Source: Hoylesella buccalis ATCC 35310 (lineage in GTDB: Bacteria > Bacteroidota > Bacteroidia > Bacteroidales > Bacteroidaceae). Taken from it: a stretch of 64,000 nt of DNA. This document shows positions 63,165-64,000 of this stretch, one piece after another (within the stretch, counting starts at the first letter, position 1; every line of letters begins with the position of its first letter). The stretch lies in contig NZ_CP102287.1 of assembly GCF_025151385.1 (NCBI RefSeq), positions 2,604,001 through 2,668,000 on the forward strand. The letters run 5' to 3'. The position numbers and the translations under genes were made by a program. The notes under the pieces are model-generated. The model was not told the DNA's origin, made no database searches, and saw only the letters and a list, made by a program, of their open reading frames with translations.

Positions 63165-64000
63165 TTAAGGAATGTATTGGCTGACAAATTTCTTGACAAC
63201 CTCCGTATAATCTTGTCGATGGTCCTGGTAGCTCTCAGCGTGTTTAGAACCCTTGGCTATCCATAACTGTTTCGGTTGAGATTTGGCCTTGTAAAGCGGA
63301 TAAACCATGTCGGTTCGCACGTATGTATCGCGGTCGCCATGGATGAAGAGCATGGGCTTTTTGCATTTGGCCACCTGCTTCAAGGGCGATGCCTCCCTAA
63401 ACGACCATCCGTACAGCAGCTTGTTTAGTGCGCTGCCCGTGTAAAGTAGGGGGAAGGGTGGTAGCCCAAACTGCGTTTTCAGTTCGTTTTTGAATTCGTC
63501 CCACACGCTGGTGTAACCACAATCCTCCACAAAGCACTTGACATAGTCGGGGGTGTCTTCACCCGAAACGCACATGGTGAGTGCGGCTCCCATGGAGATA
63601 CCGTGGACCACTTGCTCGGAATGGCCGGTTGAATCGCTGAAAAGCGAGTCGGCAATGGCCATCCAGCGCAGCACGTCGTGGCGCTCTTTCCATCCCATTT
63701 GTACCATCTTACCTTCGCTCCAGCCATGCGCATGGTGGTCGGGCAGCAGCACATTGTAACCCATGCGGGCATAGATGTGGGCTATCTGCATCATGCTCGC
63801 ATGCGTGTCGTGGTAACCATGCAACACTATAGCCGTCTTGCGTGTGGGTTGTGGCGCATAAACGAAGACGGCATGATGCTGCTCATTGTCTTGCATCGTT
63901 ACCAGGGTGTCATGGATGAGGTTGCCTTGGGTCAGACTGTCTATCCAGGGTTTAATCTCTGGGTTGTCATTGATGACGTGCGCAAAACGGTCTTTGTAGG
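63165..64000 (-). CDS. Alpha/beta hydrolase (N-terminus cut by window edge)
   Basis: About 277 residues are visible; the frame stays open to the window edge, so the ATG at 63896 is internal. The alpha/beta-hydrolase core has VLHGYHDTHASM (oxyanion region), nucleophile elbow GISMGAALT, acid HGDRDTYV and His in KGSKHAESY. Upstream residues (FAHVINDNPEIKPWIDSL) belong to the same protein. Relatives are membrane-anchored esterases or lysophospholipase-like; the substrate is unknown. Confidence 0.9.
   Translation of the reverse strand, partial: YKDRFAHVINDNPEIKPWIDSLTQGNLIHDTLVTMQDNEQHHAVFVYAPQPTRKTAIVLHGYHDTHASMMQIAHIYARMGYNVLLPDHHAHGWSEGKMVQMGWKERHDVLRWMAIADSLFSDSTGHSEQVVHGISMGAALTMCVSGEDTPDYVKCFVEDCGYTSVWDEFKNELKTQFGLPPFPLLYTGSALNKLLYGWSFREASPLKQVAKCKKPMLFIHGDRDTYVRTDMVYPLYKAKSQPKQLWIAKGSKHAESYQDHRQDYTEVVKKFVSQYIP

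Noticed and set aside
63183..63200. TTCTTGACAACC word as another dispersed-repeat copy
   Set aside because: It lies inside the coding sequence of the alpha/beta hydrolase and has no accompanying arms.

Overview
The window reads as a chromosome segment of a Bacteroidota bacterium, most likely a Prevotellaceae member. The support is a fused SecDF, DUF families typical of the order, OmpH/Skp paralogs behind BamA, lipoproteins with Bacteroidota-type lipoboxes, few Shine-Dalgarno sites, and many copies of the Bacteroidota sigma promoter (-33 TTTG, 19-20 bp spacer, -7 TAnnTTTG). It carries 52 protein genes (one cut at each end) and three tRNA genes. I see no rRNA, prophage, insertion sequence or CRISPR array.

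Layout. 1-1680: 3'-truncated dsbD on the minus strand. 2.5-13.4 kb (plus): tRNA-Gly, tRNA-Leu, a TPR/OmpA-like lipoprotein, a thioredoxin-fold lipoprotein without its CXXC, yifB/comM, metG, a DUF2851 protein, a thioesterase, dprA and dusB. 13.6-18.8 kb (minus): secDF, then rhomboid protease plus a membrane-anchored endonuclease/phosphatase. 19.0-19.4 kb: HU and tRNA-Gln. 20.3-30.2 kb (plus): a six-gene cell-surface operon of TonB-dependent receptor, DUF4876 lipoprotein, DUF6850 barrel, gingipain-like (C25) protease with a helical-repeat tail, papain-like (C1) protease and a short HmuY-like lipoprotein. This is the most interesting accessory unit. It looks like a protease-coupled uptake system, perhaps for heme, and I know of no characterised equivalent.

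30.9-39.2 kb (plus): an envelope-biogenesis run of DUF6242, DUF6089, uppS, bamA, three skp/ompH paralogs and murI. 39.9-44.2 kb: flavodiiron protein, PfkB sugar kinase, M16 peptidase and a DUF3332 lipoprotein. 44.3-48.6 kb (minus): nrfH, nrfA, resB-like and ccsA-like, a complete nitrite-to-ammonia respiratory module with its own cytochrome c maturation factors, visibly richer in G+C than its surroundings. 48.7-52.1 kb (minus): dapB, lepB, an S26 paralog lacking both catalytic residues, and wbqC. 52.7-54.4 kb (plus): a Fur-family regulator and a BASS-like transporter. 54.5-58.4 kb (minus): prmC, recX, comF, pyrE, a SRPBCC protein and a Cys4 Rieske-like lipoprotein. 58.4-64 kb: ribD with a shortened reductase domain, a small conserved protein, an SF1 helicase, an iron-type ABC ATPase and a truncated alpha/beta hydrolase.

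The long gene-free stretches (1.7-2.6, 19.4-20.3, 30.2-30.9, 39.2-40.0, 52.0-52.8 and 59.4-59.8 kb) are not featureless. They share degenerate words and often near-perfect palindromes, which looks like a dispersed intergenic repeat family. Two short tandem repeats (8 bp and 22 bp periods) sit elsewhere. Promoter elements were found by eye, and in several cases they decide the start codon because the longer reading frame begins upstream of the predicted transcription start.
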